Notes: generated from the letters alone by a model not told the origin. DNA of 11,400 nt from Chloroflexota bacterium (GCA_010092775.1 JAADYZ010000229.1:1-11400); one strand, 5' to 3'; shown: positions 1-6,275, counted from the stretch's first letter. Translations and numbers: made by a program.

Positions 1-31
1 GAAAGTAGGGTAAACCCGGATTTCAGTATTG

Positions 32-448
32 TTAGGTGTAAATGGACGAGGTCAGCTCAAGCTGCCGATGGTGGATCGCCTGTACGGCATCGTCGAGGGT
101 TGGAAAAGCCCAGATGCGTGTTGCATCATCAGGTAGGTGTGTGGATAGCAACTGACAGATCTGTACCCAGCGATCGCTGCCCACCACGATGGTCCGCAGC
201 CGTTTGGCCGCAGCACGCAGTTTGGCGGTCCGCCCGAAGGCCAAGGCCATCGCCAGATCAGCAAAGCGGAACCCGGCCAACTCTGTCACATCACACACCA
301 CATACAGCACTGGTGAAGCATCCGCTCGTTGGAAGTAGGCTTCCACGTCATCAGAGATGGCCAGGAGGCCATCGTTCAGCGAGGTAGCACCAGACCAACG
401 GTATAGGTAGATACCTTCTTGCTCATAGCGGGTTGAGTGTAGGGTCAT
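32..448 (-). CDS. SpoIIAA/STAS-like small protein (138 aa)
   Basis: This encodes a soluble 138-residue protein with alternating beta strands and helices and no signal peptide or membrane segment. It has the outline of SpoIIAA/STAS-like domains: an N-terminal strand pair (IYLYRWSG), a central strand ending in Asp (VLYVVCDVTEL), a basic helix, a second hydrophobic strand (RTIVVGSD) and a C-terminal 'F-x-T-L-D-D-A' helix. The same IVVG...TLDDA outline recurs in three other proteins of this window (694-1122, 6289-6729, 6719-7093), so it is probably a diverged paralogue. The frame can be extended to a GTG at 505, but a TATACT-like -10 box lies inside that extension, so I chose the ATG at 448 even though its Shine-Dalgarno is weak. 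The role is unknown; family members are often protein-interaction or anti-sigma-antagonist-like modules, but the partner cannot be told from sequence. Confidence 0.7.
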   Translation of the reverse strand: MTLHSTRYEQEGIYLYRWSGATSLNDGLLAISDDVEAYFQRADASPVLYVVCDVTELAGFRFADLAMALAFGRTAKLRAAAKRLRTIVVGSDRWVQICQLLSTHLPDDATRIWAFPTLDDAVQAIHHRQLELTSSIYT

Positions 449-488
449 TGAGCTAGCCTGATGGTTTGAAAACCGTTTGATCAAGACC

Positions 489-517
489 AGTATAAGCCTA
501 AACACGATAAAAGTGTA
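489..517 (-). promoter_or_regulatory. Possible promoter of the 138-aa STAS-like gene
   Basis: On the minus strand TACACT (512-517) and TATACT (489-494) are 17 bases apart, which would start a transcript near 482 and give a leader of about 34 bases before the ATG at 448. The -10 box is good, the -35 box poor. Confidence 0.35.
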
Positions 518-648
518 TGGGGTTTGGACCCTATTGCAGGATTGTAAGACAGTCTTCGACAGCCCTATTAAGTAGCTTTAGAGACGTTCGCAGTCAGCCG
601 CTTGTGCTAGAGGAGTAAGCTGGACCATCATCTTGTTTGGAATCTAAA

Positions 649-669
649 ACAGCCCCAGATTGGGGCTGT
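649..669 (-). terminator. Rho-independent terminator after the 142-aa gene
   Basis: ACAGCCCCA (649-657) pairs perfectly with TGGGGCTGT (661-669) around a 3-base loop. Read on the minus strand the stem is followed directly by TTTTAGATT. It lies 24 bases past the stop codon of the leftward gene at 694-1122, so that gene is transcribed separately from the next one at 32-448. Confidence 0.8.
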
Positions 670-693
670 ACCGATTTCAGACTGACTTAGACG

Positions 694-1122
694 TCAGGCG
701 GCGCAGGGCCCAGTCTGGACAGACGAGGCATAGTCGACCAGGTCCATCGCCTCATCGAGGCTGTCAGCGTACAAGGTGCGCCGATCAGCAGCACCGAACA
801 TCCGGCCAAACAGGCCACACAGATGGCGCATGAAACCTTGCGCACCGACAACAATCACCACGCCAATCTGGGGCGAGACCCAACTACGTCGCCAGGCCAA
901 CTCCTCCAGATGCTCAATCATCGAGAGCGGGAGCTTGAGCCGCTGTGCATCCAAAATCAGATGAACAGGCCAAGGTGACTGCTCTAACATCACACGGGCC
1001 GATTCAATGGTTCGGCGGAGATGCTCATATTCGTAGACATCACCGATTGTTAGGCGGATCACTGTTTGGTCTGGATTGCCCCATTGAATGTTGATCGCGT
1101 CTGAGTTGGGCTGTGTGGTCAT
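694..1122 (-). CDS. SpoIIAA/STAS-like small protein (142 aa)
   Basis: This encodes a 142-residue cytoplasmic protein of STAS-like type. Recognisable pieces are 'INIQWGNPDQTVIRL' near the N-terminus, a central strand 'VHLILDAQRLKLP', a second strand 'GVVIVVGAQGFMRHL', and a C-terminal 'DSLDEAMDLV' helix. The N-terminal 'W-x-NP-(D/E)-(Q/K)-T' and the 'VVG-x-x-G-(F/L)-x-R' blocks match the tandem pair at 6289-7093 closely enough to call them homologues. I chose the ATG at 1122 because GAGG lies nine bases upstream; ATGs at 1137 and 1140 are in frame but lack a Shine-Dalgarno. It has its own promoter (1162-1190) and terminator (649-669), so it is monocistronic. Its function is unknown; a regulatory or protein-interaction role is inferred from the fold only. 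Confidence 0.72.
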   Translation of the reverse strand: MTTQPNSDAINIQWGNPDQTVIRLTIGDVYEYEHLRRTIESARVMLEQSPWPVHLILDAQRLKLPLSMIEHLEELAWRRSWVSPQIGVVIVVGAQGFMRHLCGLFGRMFGAADRRTLYADSLDEAMDLVDYASSVQTGPCAA

Positions 1123-1161
1123 CGTTAGGTACCTCATCACTTAACGTCGAATCACTGTTGT

Positions 1162-1190
1162 ATCATAATGATAGAAGTTAGCGTCGCCAA
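1162..1190 (-). promoter_or_regulatory. Sigma70-type promoter for the 142-aa gene
   Basis: On the minus strand TTGGCG (1185-1190) and TATGAT (1162-1167) are separated by exactly 17 bases. The predicted start is near 1155, about 33 bases before the ATG at 1122. Confidence 0.65.
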
Positions 1191-1226
1191 AAGCGTCAGC
1201 CGCTTAGATGGATTTGACCTGTACAA

Positions 1227-1240
1227 GTGACGGATGTCAC
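1227..1240. promoter_or_regulatory. CRP/FNR-type operator candidate, distal copy
   Basis: GTGACGGATGTCAC matches the GTGA-N6-TCAC core of CRP/FNR-family sites and is a palindrome with one mismatched pair. It is a near copy of the site at 1323-1336, 96 bases away. It could also serve another dimeric regulator binding GTGACR-N2-TGTCAC. Confidence 0.45.
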
Positions 1241-1273
1241 AAAGCGATTCTTCCAACTGACATCTGTTTTTTT
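1230..1273 (+). terminator. Terminator-like hairpin with T-tract and no upstream gene
   Basis: ACGGATGTCA (1230-1239) can pair with TGACATCTGT (1258-1267) in a ten-pair stem containing one G-T wobble, with an 18-base loop, followed by a run of seven T (1267-1273). No rightward gene precedes it, so if it works it would end an antisense or small non-coding transcript. It overlaps the palindrome at 1227-1240, so the match may only reflect operator symmetry. Confidence 0.25.
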
Positions 1274-1322
1274 GTGCTGGCGCGCATTGTAATCGCAGCA
1301 CAGAAGACCCTGCCAGCCATAG

Positions 1323-1336
1323 GTGACAACTGTCAC
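1323..1336. promoter_or_regulatory. CRP/FNR-type operator candidate, proximal copy
   Basis: GTGACAACTGTCAC has perfect six-base arms (GTGACA/TGTCAC) around a two-base centre. If transcription starts from the TATCAT box at 1381-1386, this site is centred roughly 63 bases upstream of the start, close to the class I position for CRP-type activators. The promoter there has no good -35 box, as expected for an activator-dependent promoter, but this is inference. Confidence 0.5.
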
Positions 1337-1472
1337 GCGATCACAGGTCAAACGTCATAGTCAGCACCCAGGGGATCATGTATCATGAAAAATAAAGATG
1401 ATATGAAGGCGGGAAACTGCTTCCCCGCTCCCCGCTTCATGACGAACGCACTGCCACACCTTCAAAAATCGG

Positions 1473-1500
1473 TTGACTAGACCACGATTAGCCTTACTCC
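1473..1500 (+). promoter_or_regulatory. Alternative promoter directly before the glutamate dehydrogenase gene
   Basis: TTGACT (1473-1478) and TACTCC (1495-1500) are 16 bases apart and would start a transcript near 1507 with a leader of about 20 bases. The -35 box is good and the -10 box weak. It competes with the upstream TATCAT model (1381-1386). Confidence 0.35.
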
Positions 1501-1526
1501 AATTAACCAGAAAGGGTTCAACTCAT

Positions 1527-2810
1527 ATGGTTCACACAGTACTAACTCACGGCGACCCCATGTTATTGATGGCCGACGTCCAGCTGGAGCGTGCCGTCTC
1601 ACGGCTGGGATTTGATGAGGCCATGCTCGACTGGCTGCGCACGCCCGAGCGAAAACTGCAAGTTGCCGTGCCTGTTCGCATGGATGATGGCCAAATCCAG
1701 GTATTCGATGGCTTCCGCGTGCAGCACTCAACGGCGCGTGGGCCTGCCAAGGGCGGTATTCGCTACCATCCCCAGGTAACCATGGAAGAGGTCCAGGCTT
1801 TGGCCACGCTGATGACCTGGAAATGCGGCGTCGTTGGCATTCCCTTTGGCGGCGGTAAAGGCGGAATCTCCGTTGACGCCCGTCAGCTCTCAACTGCGGA
1901 GCGCGAGCGCATGACCCGCCGCTACGCCGCGATGATCCTCCCGATCATTGGCTCTCGCCGCGACATCCCCGCTCCGGACGTCGATACCGACGCCCAGACC
2001 ATGGCCTGGTTCGATGACACCATCACCATGTTCAAGGGCTATGCTGACCCGGCAGTCGTCACCGGTAAACCGGTCGACCTGGGTGGGTCACTAGGACGCG
2101 CCGAAGCCACCAGCCGAGGTATGGCGCACTGCACCTTGCTCGCGCTCGACAAGCTCAATGTGGACATTGACGATGTCACCATTGCTGTTCAAGGCTATGG
2201 TAATGTGGGGCGCAACTACGCGGAGATCATGGATCGGGAGTTCCCGGCAAAGATCATCGCGATCAGCGACGTAACAGGCGCGTACTTCAACGGTGACGGC
2301 TTCGACACGCAGGAGATCGCCCAATTCTTGCGCCGCACGGGGGGCCTCCTTGAAGGGCTGGACCAGGAAAAGCCACACATTGAGCGCATCACCAATGAAG
2401 GCTTGCTCACCTGCGATGTGGACGTCCTGGCCCCTGCGGCCATCGAAGGGCAGATCACCGGGGCCAACGCCAACGACGTGCGGGCAAAGGTCATCATAGA
2501 GGGCGCAAACGGCCCGACCACGATTGGTGGCCATGAAAAGCTGACCGCGCGCAACGTGCTGGTTGTGCCAGACATTCTCGCGAATGCGGGCGGCGTTACC
2601 GTATCATACTTTGAGTGGGTGCAGGGTCTCCAGTTCCATGCCTGGACTCTAGATGAGGTTGCCACCCGACTTGAGCGCATCATGATCAATGCCTTTGAGA
2701 ACGTCTGGGAGGTCAGCCAGAATCACGGTATTAGTATGCGTGAGGCGGCGTTTATGGTGGCCGTTGATCGTGTGGCCCAGGCCATGCTCACGCGCGGTTT
2801 GTTCCCCTAA
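1527..2810 (+). CDS. Glutamate dehydrogenase (Glu/Leu/Phe/Val dehydrogenase family)
   Basis: This enzyme catalyses the reversible oxidative deamination of L-glutamate to 2-oxoglutarate and ammonia, linking nitrogen assimilation to the TCA cycle in the cytoplasm. The 427-residue product has the usual length for a hexameric bacterial enzyme. The N-terminal substrate domain carries the family lysines K75 (GPAKGGIR), K99 (TWKCGV) and K111 (GGGKGG) and the catalytic Asp 151 (PAPDV). The dinucleotide fold has GYGNVG at 223-228 and an acidic D248 at the end of the next strand, which favours NAD over NADP. The C-terminus keeps 'VPDILANAGGV' and 'SYFEWVQ'. I chose the ATG at 1527, with AGAAAGG eleven bases upstream, over a TTG at 1473 that coincides with a promoter-like TTGACT. 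The gene stands alone behind the structured region at 1123-1526. gdhA or gudB are possible names, but sequence alone does not choose. Confidence 0.95.
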   Translation: MVHTVLTHGDPMLLMADVQLERAVSRLGFDEAMLDWLRTPERKLQVAVPVRMDDGQIQVFDGFRVQHSTARGPAKGGIRYHPQVTMEEVQALATLMTWKCGVVGIPFGGGKGGISVDARQLSTAERERMTRRYAAMILPIIGSRRDIPAPDVDTDAQTMAWFDDTITMFKGYADPAVVTGKPVDLGGSLGRAEATSRGMAHCTLLALDKLNVDIDDVTIAVQGYGNVGRNYAEIMDREFPAKIIAISDVTGAYFNGDGFDTQEIAQFLRRTGGLLEGLDQEKPHIERITNEGLLTCDVDVLAPAAIEGQITGANANDVRAKVIIEGANGPTTIGGHEKLTARNVLVVPDILANAGGVTVSYFEWVQGLQFHAWTLDEVATRLERIMINAFENVWEVSQNHGISMREAAFMVAVDRVAQAMLTRGLFP

Positions 2811-2830
2811 ACACAGCAGTCAGCTATGGC

Positions 2831-2854
2831 GGGCGGCCTGGAATCAGGTCGCCC
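2831..2854. terminator. Hairpin between convergent genes
   Basis: GGGCGGCCTG (2831-2840) pairs with CAGGTCGCCC (2845-2854) around GAAT, with one G-T wobble. It sits 20 bases after the glutamate dehydrogenase stop codon and also downstream of the leftward oxidoreductase, so it may serve both. There is no strong T-tract on either side. Confidence 0.6.
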
Positions 2855-2895
2855 GTTCTGAATCAGCTCACCCGCAATGCTGGCACGGATTGATC

Positions 2896-3900
2896 TCAAC
2901 GCCAATGGGCCTTCAGTGCGGGTACAACCTGCTGCCCGATCAAATCGATCCCCTTTGGCTGATCCAGCCCATGCGGCGTGCCCAGCTCCACCCGGCCAGC
3001 GCCTGCATCATAGAGCGCCTCGCACTGGCGGATGATGTCGTTGCGGTCCCCGGCGAAGGCGAAGCGCTCCAGCATATCATCCGAGATCAGCGCCGCCGCC
3101 CCATCGCGATCCCCTGCCTCTACCTGCTGCCTGATCCGCTCGACCAGTTCAGGATCAATTTGCACCGTCGGATCAAGTGGCAGGACCACCGGCAAATAGA
3201 GCGCCACCGAGCGGCGGGCCGCCTGCCTTGCCGCCTCACGATCTTCATCGACCACCGTCACCGCGCCGACCACCACACTGACTGATCCACTCTCGCGCCC
3301 GGCTTTGGCCTCGCCAACGGCGATATAGTCGGCAATGACTGGCACGACATCGGGGTTAGCCGAGCCGCCAATCTTGACTTCATGGGCGATTTCACCGGCC
3401 AGCGCACACAGCTTGCGGCCCCAGGTGCCAATCATGAGGGGTGGAACCTGCTCCGGCAGCGCATAGGGGGCCGAAACATGCTCGGCTAGCCGGTAGCGTT
3501 CTCCACGGTAACCAGCCTCCCCACGCAAGATCGCTAGCGTCAGGTCGACTGCTTCACGCATCGCGCTGATGGGCTTAGCAGGCACCGCCACACTGTGATC
3601 TTCTAGCCAGGCTCCACGCGCCATCCCGATGTAGGTACGTCCTGGCGCAAGCTGATCGAGTAAGGCTGCCTGCGCCGCGATGTCGAGGGGGTGAGTACGA
3701 AAGGGTGAGACCGCCGCCGGGCCAATGCGTGCCTTGCTGATGTGCGGTGCCATCAGCAGCAGAGCGGCATAACTGGGATGGTGGGGCAGGTCATGGTAGA
3801 CGCTCACCACGTCGAAATCGTACTGATTGACCTGCTGGGCCAAGGTACTGTACTGCTGGGCGGTCTTGTTCGTTTGAAAGGCAATACTAATCTGTGGCAT
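2896..3900 (-). CDS. LLM-class (probably F420-dependent) flavin oxidoreductase
   Basis: This is a 334-residue member of the bacterial luciferase-like (LLM) superfamily, TIM-barrel enzymes that use FMN or coenzyme F420. Family features are the N-terminal 'ISIAFQTN' strand, 'ARIGPAAVSPFRTHP', the signature 'LLDQLAPGRTYIGMARGAW' at about residues 80-100, 'PPLMIGTWG' in the middle, and a C-terminal 'FAGDRNDIIRQCEALYDAGAGRVELGTPHG' segment typical of Mer-like F420 enzymes. The length is normal. The start ATG has AGGA six bases upstream. It follows the TIGR04076-like gene by 11 bases in the same direction, so the two are probably cotranscribed. The substrate is unknown. F420 use is inferred from subfamily resemblance; no F420 biosynthesis gene is in the window. 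Confidence 0.85.
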   Translation of the reverse strand: MPQISIAFQTNKTAQQYSTLAQQVNQYDFDVVSVYHDLPHHPSYAALLLMAPHISKARIGPAAVSPFRTHPLDIAAQAALLDQLAPGRTYIGMARGAWLEDHSVAVPAKPISAMREAVDLTLAILRGEAGYRGERYRLAEHVSAPYALPEQVPPLMIGTWGRKLCALAGEIAHEVKIGGSANPDVVPVIADYIAVGEAKAGRESGSVSVVVGAVTVVDEDREAARQAARRSVALYLPVVLPLDPTVQIDPELVERIRQQVEAGDRDGAAALISDDMLERFAFAGDRNDIIRQCEALYDAGAGRVELGTPHGLDQPKGIDLIGQQVVPALKAHWR

Positions 3901-3911
3901 GGGGCATCCTA

Positions 3912-4229
3912 CTAGGTCAGGTCGTCGCTGTTGAGGCTGCGTTTAGTCGTCCGTTCAATCCGCATAATCAGCCGCTCGTCGGGGTCAGGGCAAGCTACAT
4001 GCGCATCCCGCGAGAGCCAGTCGTTCGGGTCGAGCGCGCGCTGCTTGGCGGCCAACAAGGGCAGCAGCGCACTCAAAGCGAAGATGCAAAAGTGCTTGCC
4101 CTTGGGAATCTGTAGACGGCTGCTCTCGCTCAGGGTGCAGTGATCGCCCACTTGCATCCCGCAGACCGAGCGCCCTTCGATGCGCTCAACGGTGATCTTT
4201 AAGTCGTATAAGTCGAATTCGTGTGTCAT
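3912..4229 (-). CDS. TIGR04076-like small protein (105 aa)
   Basis: This encodes a 105-residue soluble protein resembling the TIGR04076 family of uncharacterised small proteins. Matching features are 'YDLKITVERIEG' at the N-terminus, 'GMQVGDHCTL' early on, 'GKHFCIFALSALLPLLAAKQR' in the middle, and the C-terminal 'VACPDPDERLIMRIERT'. Cysteines occur at the positions expected in that family, suggesting structural or metal-binding roles, which is unproven. The frame stays open to an ATG at 4352, but I chose the ATG at 4229 because the domain begins there and a promoter-like pair lies inside the longer version. It is the first gene of a probable operon with the oxidoreductase at 2896-3900. No function is established for the family. 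Confidence 0.7.
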   Translation of the reverse strand: MTHEFDLYDLKITVERIEGRSVCGMQVGDHCTLSESSRLQIPKGKHFCIFALSALLPLLAAKQRALDPNDWLSRDAHVACPDPDERLIMRIERTTKRSLNSDDLT

Positions 4230-4238
4230 AGTCCGCGC

Positions 4239-4268
4239 ATTGTACCTAGCCCGCCGATCCGACTCCAA
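4239..4268 (-). promoter_or_regulatory. Promoter of the TIGR04076-like/oxidoreductase operon
   Basis: On the minus strand TTGGAG (4263-4268) and TACAAT (4239-4244) are 18 bases apart. The -10 box ends ten bases before the ATG at 4229, so the transcript may be leaderless or nearly so. This fits the absence of a clear Shine-Dalgarno at that ATG. Confidence 0.5.
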
Positions 4269-4331
4269 ACGCAGAGCCCAGCAGGTCGTCATCAGGACCA
4301 GCTCGCCATAGCCCTTGATAAGAAGCTGGTG

Positions 4332-4337
4332 TATGAT
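4332..4337 (+). promoter_or_regulatory. Possible -10 box of the secreted-protein gene
   Basis: TATGAT is a strong -10 hexamer about 57 bases before the ATG at 4394. No good -35 hexamer stands 16-18 bases upstream (a TTGATA is only 11 bases away), so this is a partial promoter call. Confidence 0.3.
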
Positions 4338-4393
4338 GGTAGCGATGCTCATTCGGGAGCAGTTTCCCCCTCAAGTAGGAGAACATCTCTCTC

Positions 4394-5785
4394 ATGCGAC
4401 GTTTTCTTCTTCTCGTCTCATTGCTCGCCCTCGCTTTGATTCCAGCGGCGCAGCCCGTCCACGCTGCCCCACCGGAGCTAGGCGTCAACCTGATCGGGAA
4501 TGGTGCATTTGATACCCTGCCCGGCAACGACGACTGGACCGCTGTGCTCTCTGGCAGCGGGCCACAGGGCTTCTTTGAAGACTCGCGCGCTTACAGCGCA
4601 CCGGCGGCTTTTGTCCTCGATGGGGATAATGCTGCTGAGACTATTCAACAGCGCGTCGATGGCATTGATGGCCAGCCTGGCGACACCTACATGCTCACCT
4701 TCTACCTGGCTGGATTGAATGTCGCTGACGGCGGTCAGATCGGCGCCCTCATCCGGCTGCGCAGCGGCGATACCCTGGAGCAGAATATCCCCTGCCTCGT
4801 CGAGCAAAGTGGTTCCTTCCAATGGCAACAAATCACCTGCGAGATCAACGTCACCGCTCAGATCGATTCGGTTGAAGTCTGGATCGGTTGGCAGGGGGTC
4901 AGCAGTGGTCAGCTTGGCATCGACGATGTGGTGCTCGAACTCTTCGGCCCGCGCGAGGCCAACTGCCCGGTCTTCCCCGGCGATAATCCCTGGAACACCC
5001 CAGTGACCGATCTACCTGTCCATCCCAACTCAGCGAACTTCATCGCTGCGATTAGCGCCAGCCGCGACTTCCTCCACCCCGACTTCGGCGGCGATCAGGC
5101 CCAATATGGTATCCCCTTCATTGTCGTACCAGGCACAGAGCCGCTCGTGCCGATCACCTTCACCGCCTTTGGTGACGAAAGCGACCCTGGCCCCTATCCC
5201 ATCCCGGAGAACGCCCCGGTTGAAGGCGGCAGCGACCGCCATGTGATTGCGGTGGATGGCGACAACTGCATGCTCTACGAACTCTTCAACGCGGAGTGGA
5301 ACGGCACAGGCTGGAACGCTGACTCGGGCGCGACCTTCAACTTGCGCTCAAACGCTCTGCGCCCAGAAGGCTGGACCTCTGCTGATGCAGCGGGCCTACC
5401 GATCTATCCTGGCCTGGCGCGCTACGATGAGGTGGCCGCTGGTGAGATCAACCATGCCCTGCGCTTCACCGTTCAGCAAAGCCAACGCGCCTACATCTAT
5501 CCGGCCCTGCACTTCGCCTCCAGCAGCGCTGATCCAAACCTGCCACCGATGGGCTTGCGTGTCCGTCTCCGTGCCGACTACGATCTCTCAGGCTTCACTG
5601 GCCAATCGCGCGTGATCCTTGAGGCCCTCAAGGAATACGGCATGATCGTGGCGGACAACGGCTCAAGCTGGTTCATCAGCGGCGCGAACAGCCCCAATTG
5701 GGACGACGACGACCTGAACCAGATCAAGACTGTCCCGGCCAGCGCTTTCGAAGCAGTCTACACCGGCGAGACCATCACGCCCTAG
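4394..5785 (+). CDS. Secreted two-domain protein, conserved C-terminal domain of unknown function
   Basis: This 463-residue protein has a clear Sec signal peptide (MRR, a leucine-rich core, cleavage probably after VHA at residue 24), so it acts outside the cytoplasm. Residues about 30-183 look like a carbohydrate-binding-module-type beta sandwich: 'NLIGNGAFDT...W', 'YMLTFYLAGL' and 'GQLGIDDVVLEL' are typical of CBM4/9-like jelly rolls. Residues about 190-463 form a conserved domain I recognise from hypothetical secreted proteins of Chloroflexi and actinobacteria: 'CPVFPGDNPWNTPV', 'YGIPFIVVPG', 'DESDPGPYPIP', 'SDRHVIAVD', 'ALRPEGWTSADAAGLPI', 'GEINHALRFTV' and 'DNGSSWFISG'. Conserved His 283, 354 and 373 and Asp 421 could be catalytic, but no activity is known. 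A GTAGGAG sequence lies about 12 bases before the ATG. The gene appears monocistronic and ends at the hairpin at 5816-5844. Confidence 0.85.
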   Translation: MRRFLLLVSLLALALIPAAQPVHAAPPELGVNLIGNGAFDTLPGNDDWTAVLSGSGPQGFFEDSRAYSAPAAFVLDGDNAAETIQQRVDGIDGQPGDTYMLTFYLAGLNVADGGQIGALIRLRSGDTLEQNIPCLVEQSGSFQWQQITCEINVTAQIDSVEVWIGWQGVSSGQLGIDDVVLELFGPREANCPVFPGDNPWNTPVTDLPVHPNSANFIAAISASRDFLHPDFGGDQAQYGIPFIVVPGTEPLVPITFTAFGDESDPGPYPIPENAPVEGGSDRHVIAVDGDNCMLYELFNAEWNGTGWNADSGATFNLRSNALRPEGWTSADAAGLPIYPGLARYDEVAAGEINHALRFTVQQSQRAYIYPALHFASSSADPNLPPMGLRVRLRADYDLSGFTGQSRVILEALKEYGMIVADNGSSWFISGANSPNWDDDDLNQIKTVPASAFEAVYTGETITP

Positions 5786-5815
5786 CCGCTTGGCTCATGC
5801 ACTTGACATCACAAT

Positions 5816-5844
5816 GTAGAGGCGATTCCGTGAGTCGCCTCTAC
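5816..5844 (+). terminator. Hairpin terminator after the secreted-protein gene
   Basis: GTAGAGGCGATTC (5816-5828) pairs with GAGTCGCCTCTAC (5832-5844) around CGT, giving a 13-pair stem with one wobble. It lies 30 bases after the stop codon. There is no T-tract. Its inner GATTC/GAGTC core resembles the hairpins at 9308-9333 and 9399-9420. Confidence 0.65.
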
Positions 5845-5867
5845 TGCCCTAATAACATAGGAGCAAC

Positions 5868-6167
5868 TTGAGCATTGTGAACCCTGCGCCACGCAACCAT
5901 CCCTGCCCAATTTGCGGCGGGAGCGACTACACCTGGGGACAGGCAACGATCATTTTCCTCACGACTGAGGGCGGTGGTCGATCGGTGCTGGAATTCACGA
6001 CGACGGTCAACACAACTGAAACCAGACGCCGAGGGATGTTCCGCAGCGAGACGGTCGAAGTTGAACGCGAACAGGATGAGAGTCAATCGCTGACGGCCCG
6101 CTTATGCCAGAATTGCGGCAATGTGCAGGTCTTTTCCGATCCTGACAAAGCGCTATACCTATCCTAG
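5868..6167 (+). CDS. Small double-CxxC zinc-ribbon protein (99 aa)
   Basis: This encodes a 99-residue cytoplasmic protein with two CxxC knuckles, C13-P-I-C16 (followed by GG) and C80-Q-N-C83 (followed by G), the pattern of a split zinc ribbon binding one Zn. Between them is a beta-rich stretch with Thr and Glu/Arg-rich segments ('TTTVNTTETRRRG', 'SETVEVEREQ'). I chose TTG at 5868 because AGGAG lies four bases upstream; a GTG at 5877 is the alternative but is 13 bases from that Shine-Dalgarno. It is followed by the mini-ORF and STAS-like pair, possibly in one transcript. I do not recognise a named family. CPICGG ribbons occur in many small regulatory or adaptor proteins, and no DNA-binding domain is attached here. 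Confidence 0.65.
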   Translation: MSIVNPAPRNHPCPICGGSDYTWGQATIIFLTTEGGGRSVLEFTTTVNTTETRRRGMFRSETVEVEREQDESQSLTARLCQNCGNVQVFSDPDKALYLS

Positions 6168-6185
6168 TGGATAGTGGTCTGTCGA

Positions 6186-6203
6186 AGTGTGCTCGAGTAC
6201 ACT
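6186..6203. repeat. 18-bp near-perfect palindrome before the mini-ORF
   Basis: AGTGTGCTCGAGTACACT is a palindrome with one mismatched (G/T) pair, built on a central CTCGAG. It ends just before the Shine-Dalgarno GGAGGTAAGGAG (6205-6216). It could be an operator or a short RNA hairpin affecting initiation downstream. Confidence 0.4.
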
Positions 6204-6221
6204 CGGAGGTAAGGAGAGGCC

Positions 6222-6275
6222 GTGTGCCACGTTTCATCCACCAAGAGACACAATAGAAGGGAGCTAGTGATCTAA
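6222..6275 (+). CDS. Possible 17-aa leader peptide
   Basis: A GTG at 6222 opens a 17-codon frame (MCHVSSTKRHNRRELVI) ending in TAA at 6273-6275. It is preceded by GGAGGTAAGGAG, the strongest Shine-Dalgarno-like sequence in the window, at five bases spacing. The stop is 13 bases before the ATG of the STAS-like gene at 6289, so it could couple translation. The peptide is basic and has no run of one regulatory amino acid. It could equally be a fortuitous purine-rich stretch. Confidence 0.3.
   Translation: MCHVSSTKRHNRRELVI

Larger units (their letters stand above)
1123..1526. other. Structured divergent intergenic region upstream of the glutamate dehydrogenase gene
   Basis: This 404-base stretch holds no convincing protein gene. 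It separates the leftward 142-aa gene from the rightward glutamate dehydrogenase gene and is dense in dyads. Outermost are TTTGACCTGT (1213-1222) and its exact reverse complement ACAGGTCAAA (1343-1352). Inside them lie the palindromes at 1227-1240 and 1323-1336. Near the middle TGTGCTG (1273-1279) faces CAGCACA (1296-1302). A further imperfect inverted repeat, ATGAAGGCGGG (1403-1413) with CCCGCTTCAT (1431-1440), lies closer to the gene. The layout suggests a regulated control region; the regulator is not identifiable from this window. Confidence 0.6.

Noticed and set aside
593..1205. Direct repeat GTCAGCCGCTT at 593-603 and 1195-1205 flanking the 142-aa gene
   Set aside because: An 11-base match is expected several times by chance in a window this long, and there are no other signs of mobility.
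2091..2689. Two minus-strand open frames opposite glutamate dehydrogenase
   Set aside because: They overlap a certain conserved gene and each other and show no family features.
2689..3285. 198-codon plus-strand frame spanning the end of glutamate dehydrogenase and the oxidoreductase
   Set aside because: It runs through the tail of one conserved gene and opposite another; the composition is that of an antisense translation.
4246..4527. 93-codon minus-strand frame between the TIGR04076-like gene and the secreted-protein gene
   Set aside because: It overlaps the signal peptide of a clear secreted protein and has no Shine-Dalgarno or domain.
5803..5808. Perfect TTGACA -35 hexamer upstream of the zinc-ribbon gene
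   Set aside because: No -10-like hexamer lies 16-18 bases downstream; that position is inside the terminator hairpin.
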